Shown one piece after another: positions 23,743-36,972 of a DNA stretch of 64,000 nucleotides (position 1 is its first letter; each line of letters starts with the position of its first letter). Under the pieces are notes generated by a model. The model was given only the letters and a program-made list of their open reading frames with translations. It ran no database searches and was not told where the DNA came from. The translations under genes were made by a program, and so were the position numbers. Origin of the DNA: Agroathelia rolfsii (Eukaryota; Basidiomycota; Agaricomycetes; Amylocorticiales; Amylocorticiaceae). The stretch lies in contig JABRWF010000006.1 of assembly GCA_018343915.1 (NCBI GenBank), positions 3,720,001 through 3,784,000 on the forward strand, given 5' to 3'.

Positions 23743-26260
23743 TTAGAAAAGAGGGTTATACTCACTAGGTTGGTAGATCACTTCTGAAGCGTAAACTGTG
23801 ACGCAGGTAGACGGAATAGGACTGCAGATCATGGGGCGGATATAATCTTCTGGTTCTACAGGCCGATCAAGGTGGTGCCTAATCAGAAATACCCTGCTTT
23901 TGAGTATAACATAGTGGCAATAAGTTGTTACTTACTCTATATTTAAATGATCACTTTTATCATGGAATTGCACTACATTATGGCAGTGTGTGCACCACAT
24001 ATCAACGTCGGAAGTGTCATTGAAGAAATTTCTGACTTGTGTCATTTCATATTCATCCAATAACCGAAAACTAGAAAATGGCTTGGTCTTTAGCCAGGGA
24101 TTCTTATGAGATGTAAATAATACTCGGACCTGTCATGCTGATGATTTATCTGGCATAGGAACCGAAAAACATTGATACTCGAAAAAAGTCAAGTTAACAA
24201 TTACTACATACCGTCAGTCGCCAGTTCCTAGCGGTGAACTTTCTCCCATCCTCGCGCTGGCAAATGGTACACTCGAACCATGGATTCAATTCATCCATAT
24301 CATTGATAGTTGTTGTGGCTGGATCACGGCTGCACATGAATATAATCCCTGCTGCCACCCTAGACACATTTAAGTTATAATAAAAATGGGGAACTCCTCT
24401 GTAAGGGGCGTCGCAGAGTAACTCCCAGGGACTTCCCTGGAGTGGTAATGAACCTTCCCCCTGGCTCTTGTATGTGTGCTGATGTCTAACCAAGTGACGA
24501 AAATCGATAGCATCTTGGCACTCATTGCAACAGAACATGTTTGTGGCGAGCCTGAGTTCAGCCAGTCCTCTTGGGATATGTATTCCTGAGCTAATGAAGT
24601 CGCCAGTGACTTTGGATTGTATCGTGCTCAGTGCCATTATCTCCTTTTCCTTCATCCATACGATGAGAAGCGCCTTCAAATTAGAAATTGCATCATCAAA
24701 TTCTGCGCCGCTAACTGCAGCGACCATAGAGTTAGGACCACGGTTAATAACTTCTTTGAAGCACGGGAATTCCATAACATCTTCGAGATAAGGAAGCCTA
24801 TTCAGATAATATAAACCAAACTGCTGCTTGCAAAAATCCAGATATCGCTGCGACAATATTTTCCGGCAGAGGATGAGTCTTTTGCTACGGGCAAGCTCAA
24901 GGTACTTTTGTTCAAGTTGATTTGCAACTTCGATCATGGGAGCTTCGATATCCTTCCAGGCTGGATTTCTCATAAATTAGAATTAGATAAAGTTTTTTTA
25001 GTCTAAGGAGGTTTACGTACACTCCTCGGTTAAAATTATCGGTTTGCATACCAAGTCGTGTTGTTTGAAGTCTTTTATAAACGCCTCACTGCTAAAAATG
25101 TCCTTAATGACAAACTCCCATGATAGTTCTTTTAATTTTCGAAGGGTGCTGCCAAAATGAGTTCAAGCATAATATGTCATCGAAAATGTCTTGCGTAAAG
25201 AGCTTACAATCTTAGTCTCTGAGATCTGATAGCTTCTTTTCTCTTGGACTCTTCCTTTAAGTATTTCGTGTACCATTTTTTGCAATCAGATGCGACCTGT
25301 TATACAAGAAATGGGTGAAGCGATAAATACTCCAAAGACATGGAAAGCAGACCCTTTTTCTGTAATACACAAGCTTAATTCGGGAGCCAATGTATTCCAT
25401 CAAAGCTGTGTCGCTAGACTCTAAGGATTGAATATTCCGAAGAACTTCATCGTACTCTTGTTCCAAACAATATAATCTCTGTCCTGCGACAACGAGTCGG
25501 CCCAGGAGGAGATTAGATATACGAAAAGCGCTCACGCTTTTTGAAGCAGGAAATCAGATTCTCCCAGCGACAGTCCCAAGCATAACTACAACCTCCTGAT
25601 GGCAGTCGCTTGATTCTATCAAATTAAGCGTGAGCATATTTAGAAATGAGCATGTATGTCATGAACATGCTTGCTAAAAAGACAGCTTTCGCAGGCCCTT
25701 ATTCGCAGCTCCCAATTTATACTTTTGGTATCCTCGGTAAAACAAGTCTGAAGTGAAAGATACTCAGATACTAGTCCAAATACATCTAAACGAGATCAAC
25801 TGACGTGAAAATAAGAAGAAAAACAAAGATGAGCCCACGAAGGCGGACTCATTTCCTGCGAGGCGATGAGGCAACTAAATGATCTTTTGTTTGAAACAGA
25901 ATTATTCATATATCTACCTCGGGATATGGCGGTATATTGGAGACACGAGCCAAGCTTTCCTTCCAGACACCAGCTGCTGAGCGACTCAAAAGCACATATC
26001 TGATCGATTTAGTGGACCTTGAGAGATGAAGCAGATCGCTAGGCTCCAGCAAACGGAATATCTAGATACTGTATCTCAGAAAATACCTGGATCAAGAGAA
26101 ATTGTTGACCACAAACCTCGTACAGCACATCCGGGGGCAAACAGGAGAAATCGAGCCTTTTGTTTAGTATATTCCATCCGTTGCTGTGATCTGGTCCTCC
26201 ATGAAGGTGTTTTGGTTTTATGCTTTGGTTTTGTATAATTTGACACTGGCGTCCGTTCAT
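23743..26260 (-). CDS. F-box protein, distal tandem copy (apparently intact)
   Basis: Probable substrate receptor of an SCF ubiquitin ligase. First exons: 26260-26117 (N-terminus to PPDVLYE), 26061-25918 (F-box: IFRLLEPSDLLHLSRSTKS), 25855-25805, and from 25747 (TCFTEDTKSINWELRIRAC). Later exons carry QRLYCLEQEYDEVLRNIQSL (from about 25480), a lysine-rich KKWYTKYLKEESKRKE helix, a large exon within 24194-24973 with a Cys/His segment (NMFCCNECQDAIDF..RHQHTY) and TICQRE..NWRL, and a C-terminal exon with LDRPVEPEDYIRP. This Cys/His-rich tail after an F-box is common in agaricomycetes. The joint after the fourth exon and the exact stop (23743 assumed) are not settled. No disabling change was found in the parts compared with the proximal copy. 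Confidence 0.78.
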
Positions 26261-26439
26261 GACGAATAGACCGAATTGTTTTCGAGTTTTTAGCTCTTTC
26301 AAGCAGTATATGCAATTTGATTGATGGAACTTGCGATGTTTTCTGTATTGTCAGTACAGTATAAGGTATAGTGGGGAGGGCAGCATGTGCTGTGCAGGGC
26401 CACAGCGGAGTTTCGGGCATCTATCCTGGTGGCGCGAAA

Positions 26440-28764
26440 ACGATCTGTTGCACCGCGGTGTTATTGCCAGCAATAGTCTAGCATCTTAGTCCTTATCAAA
26501 CGATAACTCCTACTTCATCATGAGGGATTACCATACATTTCTCCTCTTCTTCGATTCTGTCGCTATAGTGTCCACTTCTCATCCAAAGCCCGTGATGAAA
26601 GGCAGTGTTTATACCGGCCAGCTCGTTACTGTCTCCTCTCCCATCTAGGATAAGCTCAAAACTGTTAAATTTGGCTGGTACGAGTTGGAAGTTCACTGCA
26701 CTACATTTAGCAAAAGTCCTGTTGTCCAAGATTCTCAGGGACAACACTACGTTTTTTGTTCAGTTTAATAGCACCTTTTATCACGGCGCTTGAATTGACG
26801 AGGATCCTCCTAGTAGCCAAGTCTCTAGGGGCCCTCCGGCCTTAGCAAATGGGATTACTGCTAATCTTTCTCGAAAGACTAACTAAGCGAGTGTGGCAGA
26901 TAGTTTTCCCATCTCCTCAGTGAGTACTAAATCCTGATCTTCACAGTTCACAATTGCTTGAATTGTGATGGAATTTATGATGCATATCCATTGAATTCAG
27001 AATTGGTGAATATTGTCAATCTCTTCTCTGACAAGGGTAGATTGCGGCGGTCAGACAAAAGTTGGCAACTTATCCTAGCTATTTCATTTTGGTAGGGGCT
27101 AGGAGGTCTTTAAAGTAATTATTGTGCAATTGTCCACGTGCGCAAAAACCTGTTGTGACCTCTTATTACTTCCGTAATTTACTTAGTTCTTAGGTATGAT
27201 CATTTTCACCAGTTTTTACACTTTCTGCTATTTTGTCGCGGTGGCGTAACCGTGTCCAAAGCACTTTCCATCTGGAAGGCACCTGATAAGCAGAATATTT
27301 ACCACCTCTTTCTTTCAATCCTAACCTGGGATATGCTGAGTGATGCTGCTCGTGGCAAGTGGCTCACAGGCTCGGTTCTGCATATTCGTCGCTATCCAAG
27401 AAGCATATATGGCTCTTCAATCTATGTGGTACATATACTGGTCAAGAGATCTTCTATATATCGCCGGGGCTAACATATGTTACGTTGCACAAGCCTGAAT
27501 AATAGCCTCCGCCTGCATCTTCTGTTTGGGTGGTTGCAGTAAAGCAATCAGCGCCTTTAGTCAACAACTCTGAATCATCTTAAGGGTACAAAAAAGCTCA
27601 TGTCAACGCAGTTACTGGGTTCTACGATTAATAATACAGAATCTCTTCAACCTTCCATCAATAACCTTTTTCCATTATTTTTCATCGCTCAATGAGCGGC
27701 TATCCTTAACAATCAGGAATTTTCAACTTTCAGTGCACAGCACCTAAAAACCTCGACACCCCGGTTAAAGTTTTTCGACAATGGCGATGCAAGGATCACT
27801 CTGACTTCTAAGATTCAGAACGAAGTTTTGATTTTATTTCCAAGTGCGTAAGATCTCTGCATGAATGGCACAAATAGAGATAAAATGCGGATTCTGAGTA
27901 CCACGACTTCAAATCCCAACAACCCAACAGATCCGATCGAGCGGTTTCGGGGACCTTACAAATAAACTTGCTTATAACACGTTGAGACTGTATCAGCAAC
28001 ATTTATGTTCAATATACTTATTTGATTGCAAAAACATACCCTTTCCACGTTATATCCTTGTTCCTGATCGTGCACAGGGAAGACCGTAAATTATAAATTT
28101 CATTTAACACTCCCAGCTCGAGAGTATCTGGGCTGGTGCTTTAATCTCTAGCAAGGCGGTAAGCACAGTTTTGACTGGCTGACTTTCAATATAATAGAGG
28201 TAATAAACAACGCCCCTATATAGAATTAAACAATTAATCGAGGGAACAGGTGAACTGTCAAGCCCAATATACGGACACGGAATTAAAATCCGGTTAATCA
28301 GTCTCAGCATAACCGGTCCCACTGGAGAGACAGACTCGGATATCATTTGTAGCTCCCATTGAAGCATTTTATAAATGCTCTACGACACCTACGGCGCCTA
28401 TGTGGCCACCCAGGCAGCTTAGTATTATGCCTATATCAGGTATTTTAATTACTGTTAGCACCTAGTGAAAGGTATAACAATGTGCATGATACCTATCATA
28501 ATTGCCCACTCCTTTTTGAAATCAGTGCTATTCTTTTCCCTTCCCCCCCCCCCCCACTTTTGCCTCTGCTTATAATGTATCTACTGATGTAGTCATACGG
28601 AGACCAGGTAATAGCTTTTTTTTGATTCTATGTAGTGCATGGGTATCACTATACCCAAACATATGCATATACGCCAGATTTTCCTATAAACTGCAATAGA
28701 CTAACTCAGCAAATTATTGAGTTAGCATATATTTGATTTCTCCGGTTGAGTTAGTAGTAGAACT
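26440..28764. other. Gene-poor stretch
   Basis: No supported gene. A minus frame at 26496-26747 and a plus frame at 27252-27473 have plausible amino-acid composition but no family motif or splice partner. A run of 13 C lies near 28543-28556. Probably old repeat remnants. Confidence 0.4.
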
Positions 28765-28802
28765 CCCGGTGTTGGCCATGCGGAGCACGGGTCCCATCTA
28801 GT
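28765..28802 (+). mobile_element. Helitron-like 3' terminus
   Basis: A short hairpin-forming GC motif (CATGCGGAGCACGGG) is followed by CCCAT and CTAG, then T. The layout (hairpin about 5-10 nt before CTAG, host T after) matches the termini at 51244-51269 and 37348-37374. The 5' end of this copy was not identified. Confidence 0.4.
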
Positions 28803-30929
28803 CATGTGTTAAACCAAGCTCGCGCTAGTGCTGTGCAAATACCTTGGCGTTTTGTCTTCGGCTTACATACTTCCCTAGTTAAAAGGCCACATGTACCTAG
28901 GCAGGGTCATGCTCGTTGTAGCAGTAACAGCAACATACATATTATTCACGAATTACCTTATCCACAATGTAAACCCATTGTGTGAGCTGGGGCACAACAG
29001 AGTGCCCCAAATTGTGCTTATAGGACCAGATACAATGGGTAGATGCTTCATTATAAGCCAAAATCAAGATATCAAATGATGCATATGACTTCACCAGTCT
29101 ATTATGTGCGCCTAAGTGCATTAATATCCAATTTTTCTACTATATATAAGTGGCTTTAGGCTTTCTGGGATATTCTAGCTTATATTGGGCATATCGAACA
29201 TGCGATAGGCACGCAACTTGTCATTTTGAGAATTCTAAGCGCTGTGGATGAAAATAGGCCCCCGAGTTCTTCGCGATTGATCACCAGTGCAGGAACTGAA
29301 TGGAAAAAAGATGATACAAAGTTACATGAGCCCTTCATAGCCGAGCTAGTGCTGTGAAATATAGTGGAGGCTATGTAACAACAAAACATTATATAACTGT
29401 TGGTAGTAAAATTACAGAGGTTATTTATCTGAAGGTATGGTTGTTCTGCAGATAGGTCATGGTGATATAATAGAAATTGGTAATGATAAAGGCAGCAAGG
29501 TAGTAAATCAGTATGAATTTCTAAAAATACAATCGGGGGACAAAGTGAACATTTTGATTCTATGTATTTCCATGCGTATCAAACCGCCACGGTCTTGTGT
29601 TCAGGAATTAAACAGGCAAGATGATTCAATCGCAGAATTGTTGAGTTCTTTGAGTTGATTTCGCCTTTGGTTAATTATTAAGGTTCAATATTGCTTTGAA
29701 TCTTTGAGGGTAATAGTTATATAAAATTTTACATCAGACGTCAATAGAAAATGAATAAATCAATAAACTTCATTAATACTCAACTCGAGATTCCTGAAGA
29801 GGAACAAAGATTTGAAAAGAATAAATAATGAAATTTCATGAAAACTAATCACTTAGATATAGTAGCAGGGATCCTTCATCAAAAGATCATGTAAGCTGTG
29901 ATGATGCATTTTGCAATTATAAGGGATGAACATACTAGCAGCCTCAAGCTTTGCATAAGAGAAAAAAATCTTTCTGCATGCTAAGGAGCTAGGGATGAGG
30001 GGGCAAACCAAAGATCCCACAACTGACTCATTGGCAAGATCTACGATAAAAATAGTCAGAACTTATCGCACAGTACTCAGTACCTAGAACTTGGTTTTTT
30101 CGTTATCAAATTTGGTTTAGAATCGGAGTAGTTCATAAAAAGGAGACTCGATGCTTGACGGGAGATGAGGCATCACTGAGGTTTAAGCATTAATAGTTTT
30201 AAATTTTGAATGCCACAATACAACCCCTCCTGTTGTTGGCACCCATTTGGCTGCAGGTGGGCATGTGTTGATTTACAGAAATGGATCAGATGGTGAACGC
30301 AGTTTTATTTGTAGCGGCTGTTGCAATGCTGGCTGGTCATCGAAAGTAAGGTTTGTAATCCCAAAGAAGGACGGCTCTTTTGGAAATCTTTGGGTCGCAT
30401 AAGGGCCAGCAACCTGTCAAGTAATGCGCGGCGTCCATCCTGTCAACTAGGCCGTAAGTAAGTCATAGGTAACTTGTCGACTCAGGTAGGACAAAGAGAA
30501 CTTGACTAAGTCCAATGCTTCCAACTAAGCCCAGCCAAGTTCACCCTGTGCCTTACTAGCCGGTGAATGAGTTGACAATCTACCTAGGATCCAACCTAAT
30601 TGGCAGGACGGATGCTGCGCGTCATTTGACATGCTTCGCCGATGACGGAGCGGAAGTCGGGATATGGAGCGTGGCGGGTGGCTGTTGGGCCTGCCAGTGT
30701 GGGCGACTCGGGCGTGATGCCACCGCTTCACCTGTCATTATAGCACAACCCCGGGCTACACATCATCAGCTGCCACTGTAATCATTGGAAGCATCTGTTC
30801 ATCCATCTGAGCACCATGGCGATAGCTATGATCATCTGCAAACACACTCTGTCCGGGCCGCTATATGTTAGTGCCTGACTAAAATATTACACAGGATGGC
30901 CGAGCCTCGGTGAGACTAGTGAAGAAATC
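28803..30929. other. Gene-poor stretch upstream of the SDR gene
   Basis: About 2.1 kb without a supported gene. 30280-30800 is more GC-rich than the rest and has short open frames on both strands that do not match anything I recognise. Confidence 0.4.
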
Positions 30930-30931
30930 CA

Positions 30932-30937
30932 TATAAA
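30932..30937 (+). promoter_or_regulatory. TATA box of the SDR gene
   Basis: TATAAA about 50 bp before the ATG at 30986, in the context CCATATAAAC. Position and sequence fit a fungal core promoter. Confidence 0.5.
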
Positions 30938-30985
30938 CTTGCCATCATCAACCCGATATCGCGTATTCATCTGTTTACAAATATC

Positions 30986-32155
30986 ATGTCCACGTCTGAG
31001 CCTCAAGTATGGCTGGTCACTGGTATGAAATCACTTGTATGTTTCTTTGCATAGTATCGTGTCATCATAGTATCCACGCAGGTGCTGGCACAGGTCTTGG
31101 TCGTGAGATTGTACTGGCCGCCCTAGCGAGAGGAGATCGTGTTATCGCGACTGCAAGGAGCTTGTCGAAAGTGCAAGATCTTGCCGATGCTTATCCAGAG
31201 TCATGTCGTGCAATCGCACTAGATGTTACCGATACGTTCGATAATATCCAGCAGGTAGCTAATGATGCCTATGGAATTTGGGGCCAAATCGACATCTTAG
31301 TGAATAATGCGGGTCATTTCTACCCTGGGTCTATGGAGGAACTGGGGTAGGTTATGTAAACGGTTACATAAAAGCATCCATTATTGCTGATGCACTCTCC
31401 CCAGCGCCAAGGTTTATCAAAAGCAATATGAAGTCAACGTATTCAGCGTTGTCAATGTAACCAATGCTTTTTTACCCGAGTTCCGTACCCGACGGACTGG
31501 GACAATTGTCGTCATCGGTAGTCGCTCCGGAATTCAATCAAAGGCCCCAGTGAGCATTTAATACCTTTTGATATCTTTAGACTCTAACAAAGCGTGTTTC
31601 TACACAAACAGCTAACCGGTATGTAAATTTTCATGAATCTAAGATGCTATACATATGAACAAATATAAAGGACTATACGCGAGCTCTAAATCTGCACTTC
31701 ATGGTATAGTCGATTCATGTTATGATATGTTATTATGAGCATGCGTTCAGTAGTTTATAGGTGTTACTGAATCAATGATGACCGAACTTACGCCATTCAA
31801 CATCCGGATCCTCCTTGTGCAGCCTGGAGCTCTTCGCACTCCTGGTTTCGACCACGCCCTTGAAATTGGCTCAGCACCGAATTTCCGCACGCAGGAGATA
31901 ACCGATTATGAACCTATGCGAAATGCCGTGGAGTCTTTCTTGCGTGAGAAGAGCGGAAAGCAGCCGGGGGACACCAGCAAGGCGGCAAACGTGATCGTGG
32001 ACGTTGTTCGAGGTGAAGGTCAAGCGCAAGGGAAGCCTTGGCCTCAATGGCTTGTTCTTGGTAGTGATGCTCGGAAGGATATCGAGAACAAATATCTTGC
32101 GATGTTAGAAGAAATTGCTCGGTGGAAAGATGTGACCGACAGTATTGATTACTAG
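30986..32155 (+). CDS. Short-chain dehydrogenase/reductase (classical SDR)
   Basis: NAD(P)-dependent oxidoreductase. Exons: 30986-31022, 31082-31346, 31405-31549, 31612-31618, 31671-31703, 31761-32155; 293 residues. The cofactor motif TGAGTGLG is at residues 12-19, NNAG marks the core fold, and the catalytic Tyr154 and Lys158 lie in YASSK after the GSRSG serine region; QPGALRT follows. Exon 4 is a 7-nt microexon (CTAACCG), needed to join APLTG to LYASSK. Substrate is unknown; close fungal relatives are annotated only as SDRs or retinol-dehydrogenase-like proteins. The transporter at 32634 follows 478 bp downstream on the same strand, so a shared substrate is possible but unproven. Confidence 0.93.
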
Positions 32156-32633
32156 AGCGTGTTGTGAGTTCAACGTTAGTAACCACAGGGACTTAAATTT
32201 TCAGCCTAACCTTGAATCCTGAAAAGAACCCGGTCGAGCCCTATTGTAAATCCGTGCAGATTAGAAAGATTGAATCAGAAAAAAAAAGTCTTAGTGCTAT
32301 AAACTTTTTTTGTGCCCGATCTCTCAGGCGCTCGTCCAGATTTGTGGCAATCTAAGCGCCGTGCGTATCGCCTCAAATTATACCGCCCAGCTAATATCTT
32401 TTTACCGATGTTGCTGCCAGCGCTGTGAGCAGGTAACAACACCGGAACAATGGCAAAAAGAGCTAGATGTATCGCCATCCGGATTCCATGAGGAGATGAG
32501 CTGTGCACGTGGCCTAATAATGTAAGGCGGCTTCACAGCCCGGGCTTCGATAAAACCTGTGCATATCCTGTGCATCGACTTGACTTATCCTGATTACCCT
32601 CTCCTCATCTACTCCAACAACTAGGTATTAACA

Positions 32634-34813
32634 ATGTCTCCAGAACAAGAATTGCTGCTCTCGGACAGCTCGGGACATTCCACCTCGAACTCTAGTTATG
32701 GCTCGTCTTGGTCGCTTAGACCACAGAGTACTTCTTCTACGCAAAGTAGTCAAACGTCAAGTGATACCCTTTTTGATTCCGAATGCCGTTCCCCCAAGCC
32801 AACTTGTTGTGAAACATTAAGCAATATGTCGGTCGATTCCAAAAATTTCCCCGAAGGCAAATACGGCTGGGTCTGTGTTTTTGTTTCATTTGTTTTTCAT
32901 TTTTTTGCTATTGGGTAAGCTATCGAGTGCCTGCAAAACATTCGAAATAGGCAAAAAGAGTTAATCTAATTTCTAACATATTGCCATAAAACAAGAATTG
33001 AATGCACTTGGGGCATTTATCAGAGGCATTTTTTCAACGAGCAAATATTCATCCATGCTGAAAATTCTCAGCTAGCTTGGGTAGGATCAATTCAAGCGGC
33101 AGCGCCATCTGTCAGTGGCTTGTATGTGATAAAGCCACTCAAAAAAAAAAGCCGGATATATATATATCTTTTGATCCTGCAGGCTCGCGGGTCATCTTGC
33201 AAATTATATCGGATTTGCATGGACTAGTATCATCGGCATTGTACTTATGGCATCAGGGCTTATTTCTGCCTCGTTCAGTACACAAGTCTGGCACCTATAC
33301 CTGACTCAAGGTCTGATCTTGAACAATTTGGATTTTAGAGTAGAAAATATCTAAAGTAAAATGCACTTGTGCGATTTATTGCTAGGTTTGTTGTTTGGCC
33401 TTGGCTCTGGACTTGCTTTTATCATGGCACTCACGATAGTACCGCAATGGGTTCGTCAACAATACATAGCGATGTGGATTTATGCTTATAATATTATAGT
33501 TCCAGAAACACAGGGGTAAGTATGTTTGCAACTATACAGGTTATTGCCTACTTCATAGTAGTATAGGACTTGCCACAGGAGTTGGAGTTAGTGGAAGTGG
33601 CATTGGTGGACTTGTGCTAAATCCTATTACACAATTCTTAATTGACCACCTTGGTTTCCGGTGGTCACTAAGGATAATTGGCATAATCACATTTACCTGT
33701 AAGTATCTCATTACCCTATTTTGTATATTCAAAGTAGCTTGTATATACTAATCATCCATTCCCAGCCCTGATCACAGCATCGGTATTTCTTAAGACACCC
33801 AACTCTACCCAAAATAAGGATGAGGACATAAAAAATGATGTTAAGGAAAAAACAAACCTCTTTAAAGATAACGGATTTTTGTTCCTTTTTGCTGTTGGTC
33901 TATGGAGTGGGTTTGGGTTTTACACCCCTATTTTCTATGTTCCTGGTAAGGTTTATGACTTGTAGAAGTATCCTCTGCTCCATAACTTAAGATATTGATT
34001 CAAAAACATAGATTATGCAACAAATAATCTTTATCTCACACCTCCCAATGGAGCAACATCTACAGCAATTATCTCGGGACTATCAGCTCTTGGCAGAATT
34101 GTTGGTTTGGTTTTTGAAGGAATCATGTTTAAGTGCTTATAGACCCTCTAGCTCTTAGGCATTTTTGGTGATTACTTTGGCCACTTGAATGCATTGATAA
34201 TCTGTCAAGGTATGGGGGGGCTGGCGCAATTGGTCTTTTGGCCTACCGTGAAGACTTTCACCGAGTTATTATTATTCTGTGGAGTTTATGGGTTTTTCTC
34301 CGGTGGATTTGTTTCCTTGGTACGTTTTGCTTCAAATTTACCTGGTTTTTAAATCTAAGTCTGGATTTATAACCATTCAAAAATGTCTAGTACCCGGTTG
34401 GTAAGTCGCTTCTATTTTGATTATATGTTATTTGCAAGGTGTAACCTCTATTTCATATTAAAGTTGCAGCAGACCTTTTTGGTGCTAATCGTGCAGCAAT
34501 CATCACGGGCATACTCTTCTCTGCATACATTGTACGTAAATATCTTTGTTTACTCTTAATTTCTGGTTTTACTTCCTTCTACAATCCATAGCCGGGTACA
34601 CTTATCAGTCCACCTATTTATGGTGCTATCATTGACAAAGATGGCAGCCCTGGAGAAAAGCTCAACTTTTTACCTGTACAACTTCTAAGTGGAATGGCTA
34701 TGCTTTTTGCCGCGTTTTCGGCCCTTACTATCCAATGCATTAGATCAAAATGGTGTTTAAGAAACTGTGAGATAGATAATGATCAAGACAACGGAGGATA
34801 TAGTAGTTTGTAA
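32634..34813 (+). CDS. MFS monocarboxylate-type transporter, copy 1
   Basis: Membrane transporter of the monocarboxylate porter branch of the major facilitator superfamily, expected to have 12 membrane spans. Exons: 32634-32914, 32996-33121, 33183-33310, 33386-33450, 33500-33515, 33567-33698, 33766-33945, 34012-34100, 34152-34319, 34391-34400, 34464-34531, 34592-34813; 494 residues. A Ser-rich N-terminal tail of about 65 residues precedes the family signature PEGKYGW (PDGGYGW in copy 2). Later segments: WVGSIQAAAPSVSG, VSGSGIGGLVL, GFGFYTP, SGLSALGR, YGFFSGGFVSL. Exons 5 (16 nt) and 10 (10 nt) are microexons. Exon order and phases equal those of the copy at 38225. It is more AT-rich than copy 2. 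Substrate unknown. Confidence 0.9.
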
Positions 34814-36972
34814 CTTAGACCCTTGGGAAAGCTTATGGCTATGTTTGTAGTTTTCAAGTACATATCTGTAATAGCATCGGCTTTCCGAAGGGTTGCAATC
34901 AATCGGCTTAATAGCCCTTAATATTATTTTTATAGTGGTGTAATACTGTGGTACAGTATTGATTTGCCACAATCTGCCTCTATACTAGTCTATGTTTAAC
35001 CAAAGTCTTATCAATGACTTCCGGTATAGCTCTATTAAATACTTATTGGTGGAATAAGGAATACTATTTCTATTTAGGAAGGGTTATTTAATAAGTGCTG
35101 TGATTCATATAGAAAACTGTTCTATACCAACATTAGTTACTAGCACTTAACCCCTCTAAAGGTGAGTAAGCATGCAGGAATACTACTATAATAGTATTGC
35201 ATAGGTTAAGCTATTTCTTAACCATTAAAAATAGGTATTTTAAGTGTTATAGCTTACTAAATCTAGCTAGACCCTTAAGATTTTATTTAAGACACACTAA
35301 GTATATTTTCCATAAGCTGTAAAAATATCTAAGAATTATCTTAAGTATTAACTAATTAATCTAGCTAACTAGTGTTTAGTAATATTATAACTTACATTGT
35401 ATCATGCTATAGCATATATATGTTTCTATGGTATATATTCAATATATACCATGTTATTGTCATGATCCTGTCACAACCATAGTTATACCATGCCATAGAA
35501 ACTATAGCATTTATTCATGTTTAATCAGCATACATTCAGGTTTACCAAGTATACACCTATGATCTTTCAGCATATACTCAGAATAACCATGGAATTACTC
35601 AGGTATTTAATATTATTATTATCAAGCTACAAATCATGGTATAGAGGCTATGATACATAGCATCTCACAGTATATTACTTATAAGTCATAGCATATTACA
35701 GCAAACCATAGTTTATTATTTGATCATAGCTTAGTTCTAAGTCCAAGGCTTAGAAGAAGGTATATCATTGTGTCCGCTCCCTTTCACTGTCGCGCTGGTT
35801 GTGACATGTCACGCGTCACGTCACACAAAAGAGCGTAACTTTACATTTTCTATCTTCCAGGCACTATCACAGTTACATAGGAACCACAACACATCATGAT
35901 AATCACTGAAACAATCAAGGAGGATCCTAGGAGTTATATTGGAGTATTTAGTAAGGGTTAGAAGCTAGGAGAGCATACCAATGTAGAGAACAATAGTATA
36001 CTATCATTTATTTAAACCTTTAAGGTCTAAGAGATGTTCCCCATCTCACAGACCTCTTTTGTCAATTCTAGTATTATTTTCTCACTGTCTAAAGTCTCCC
36101 TCAAGTGTATATCAGCTTTAAAGAATATCTCCTTATCTCTATACTGCTCCTACAAGTCCAAGTTATAAGTCACAGTTATTATAGTCACCCTAATCATAGT
36201 TCTGTTCTTATAAGTAACCTCAGGGTTGGAAACCCTAGAGGCATTACTACTAGCCTTAGATTAGGCTTTACAACCCATTGTTCACCACTTAAGTATTTTT
36301 AATAGTCTTTTCCATAGTAATCCTTCATAATATTCATAGTACTCATAGTCATAGTTTATAGACCTGTGACACTATTAAGGTTGTAACACTGTGTGTAGAT
36401 GGAGTAAGGAAAGATAAATGTGGCAATGCAGGGGAAGACCTTTTCTCTAACTCTACCAGGCAACTATGTGGAGATCCATTTCCAGACTGGTACCAGTAAC
36501 CATTAGGAATCAGTCAGGGAAGCAGGCTATACCCCTAGGCTGTGCATAATGATGAAATAGAAGTACACATAGCCCCAAGATTACTCCTGTGATGTGTGGC
36601 TTAGAAATACATGAAGGCCAATCACATGACCACTGCACTGCCCATAGTCCACATCCTCAAGGGGTAATTTTTATAAGAAAAGAAAGAAAAGAAGATAGTA
36701 AAAGAAATAGTGGTCCAAATAATGCAAGAAGATAACTGAAAATTTGGCAAAAATGTCGTTAAAAAGTCTAACTTATAACACTAAGGTGGAGGATTTTTAG
36801 GCACTATACAAGAAGGTAGAAATTTTATTGTATGCCACTGCAATTTGCTCATTATCATTATCCATGCCACTAGAAAGAGGGGTAGCACTACTGATATATA
36901 AGCAGTTGAATGATTCTTTGTCTGCTTTTTTATGATTACTTTGCTACAATCTTTATTTTTATTCTACTTATA
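34814..36972. repeat. AT-rich block with CATAG-rich hairpin sequence
   Basis: No gene. 35390-35760 is dense in CATAG/CTATG motifs in both orientations, including inverted partners TGCTATAG and CTATAGCA around 35406-35510, so it could fold back on itself. A GTGACATGTCACGCGTCACGTCAC palindrome-like run lies at about 35799-35824. Probably decayed repeat DNA lying between the two transporter genes. Confidence 0.4.

Noticed and set aside
26496..26747. Minus frame with plausible protein composition
   Set aside because: No partner exon and no recognised family; kept only as part of the gene-poor stretch.
35790..36380. Possible LTR retrotransposon remnant
   Set aside because: No matching pair of long terminal repeats, primer-binding site or gag/pol reading frame could be found.
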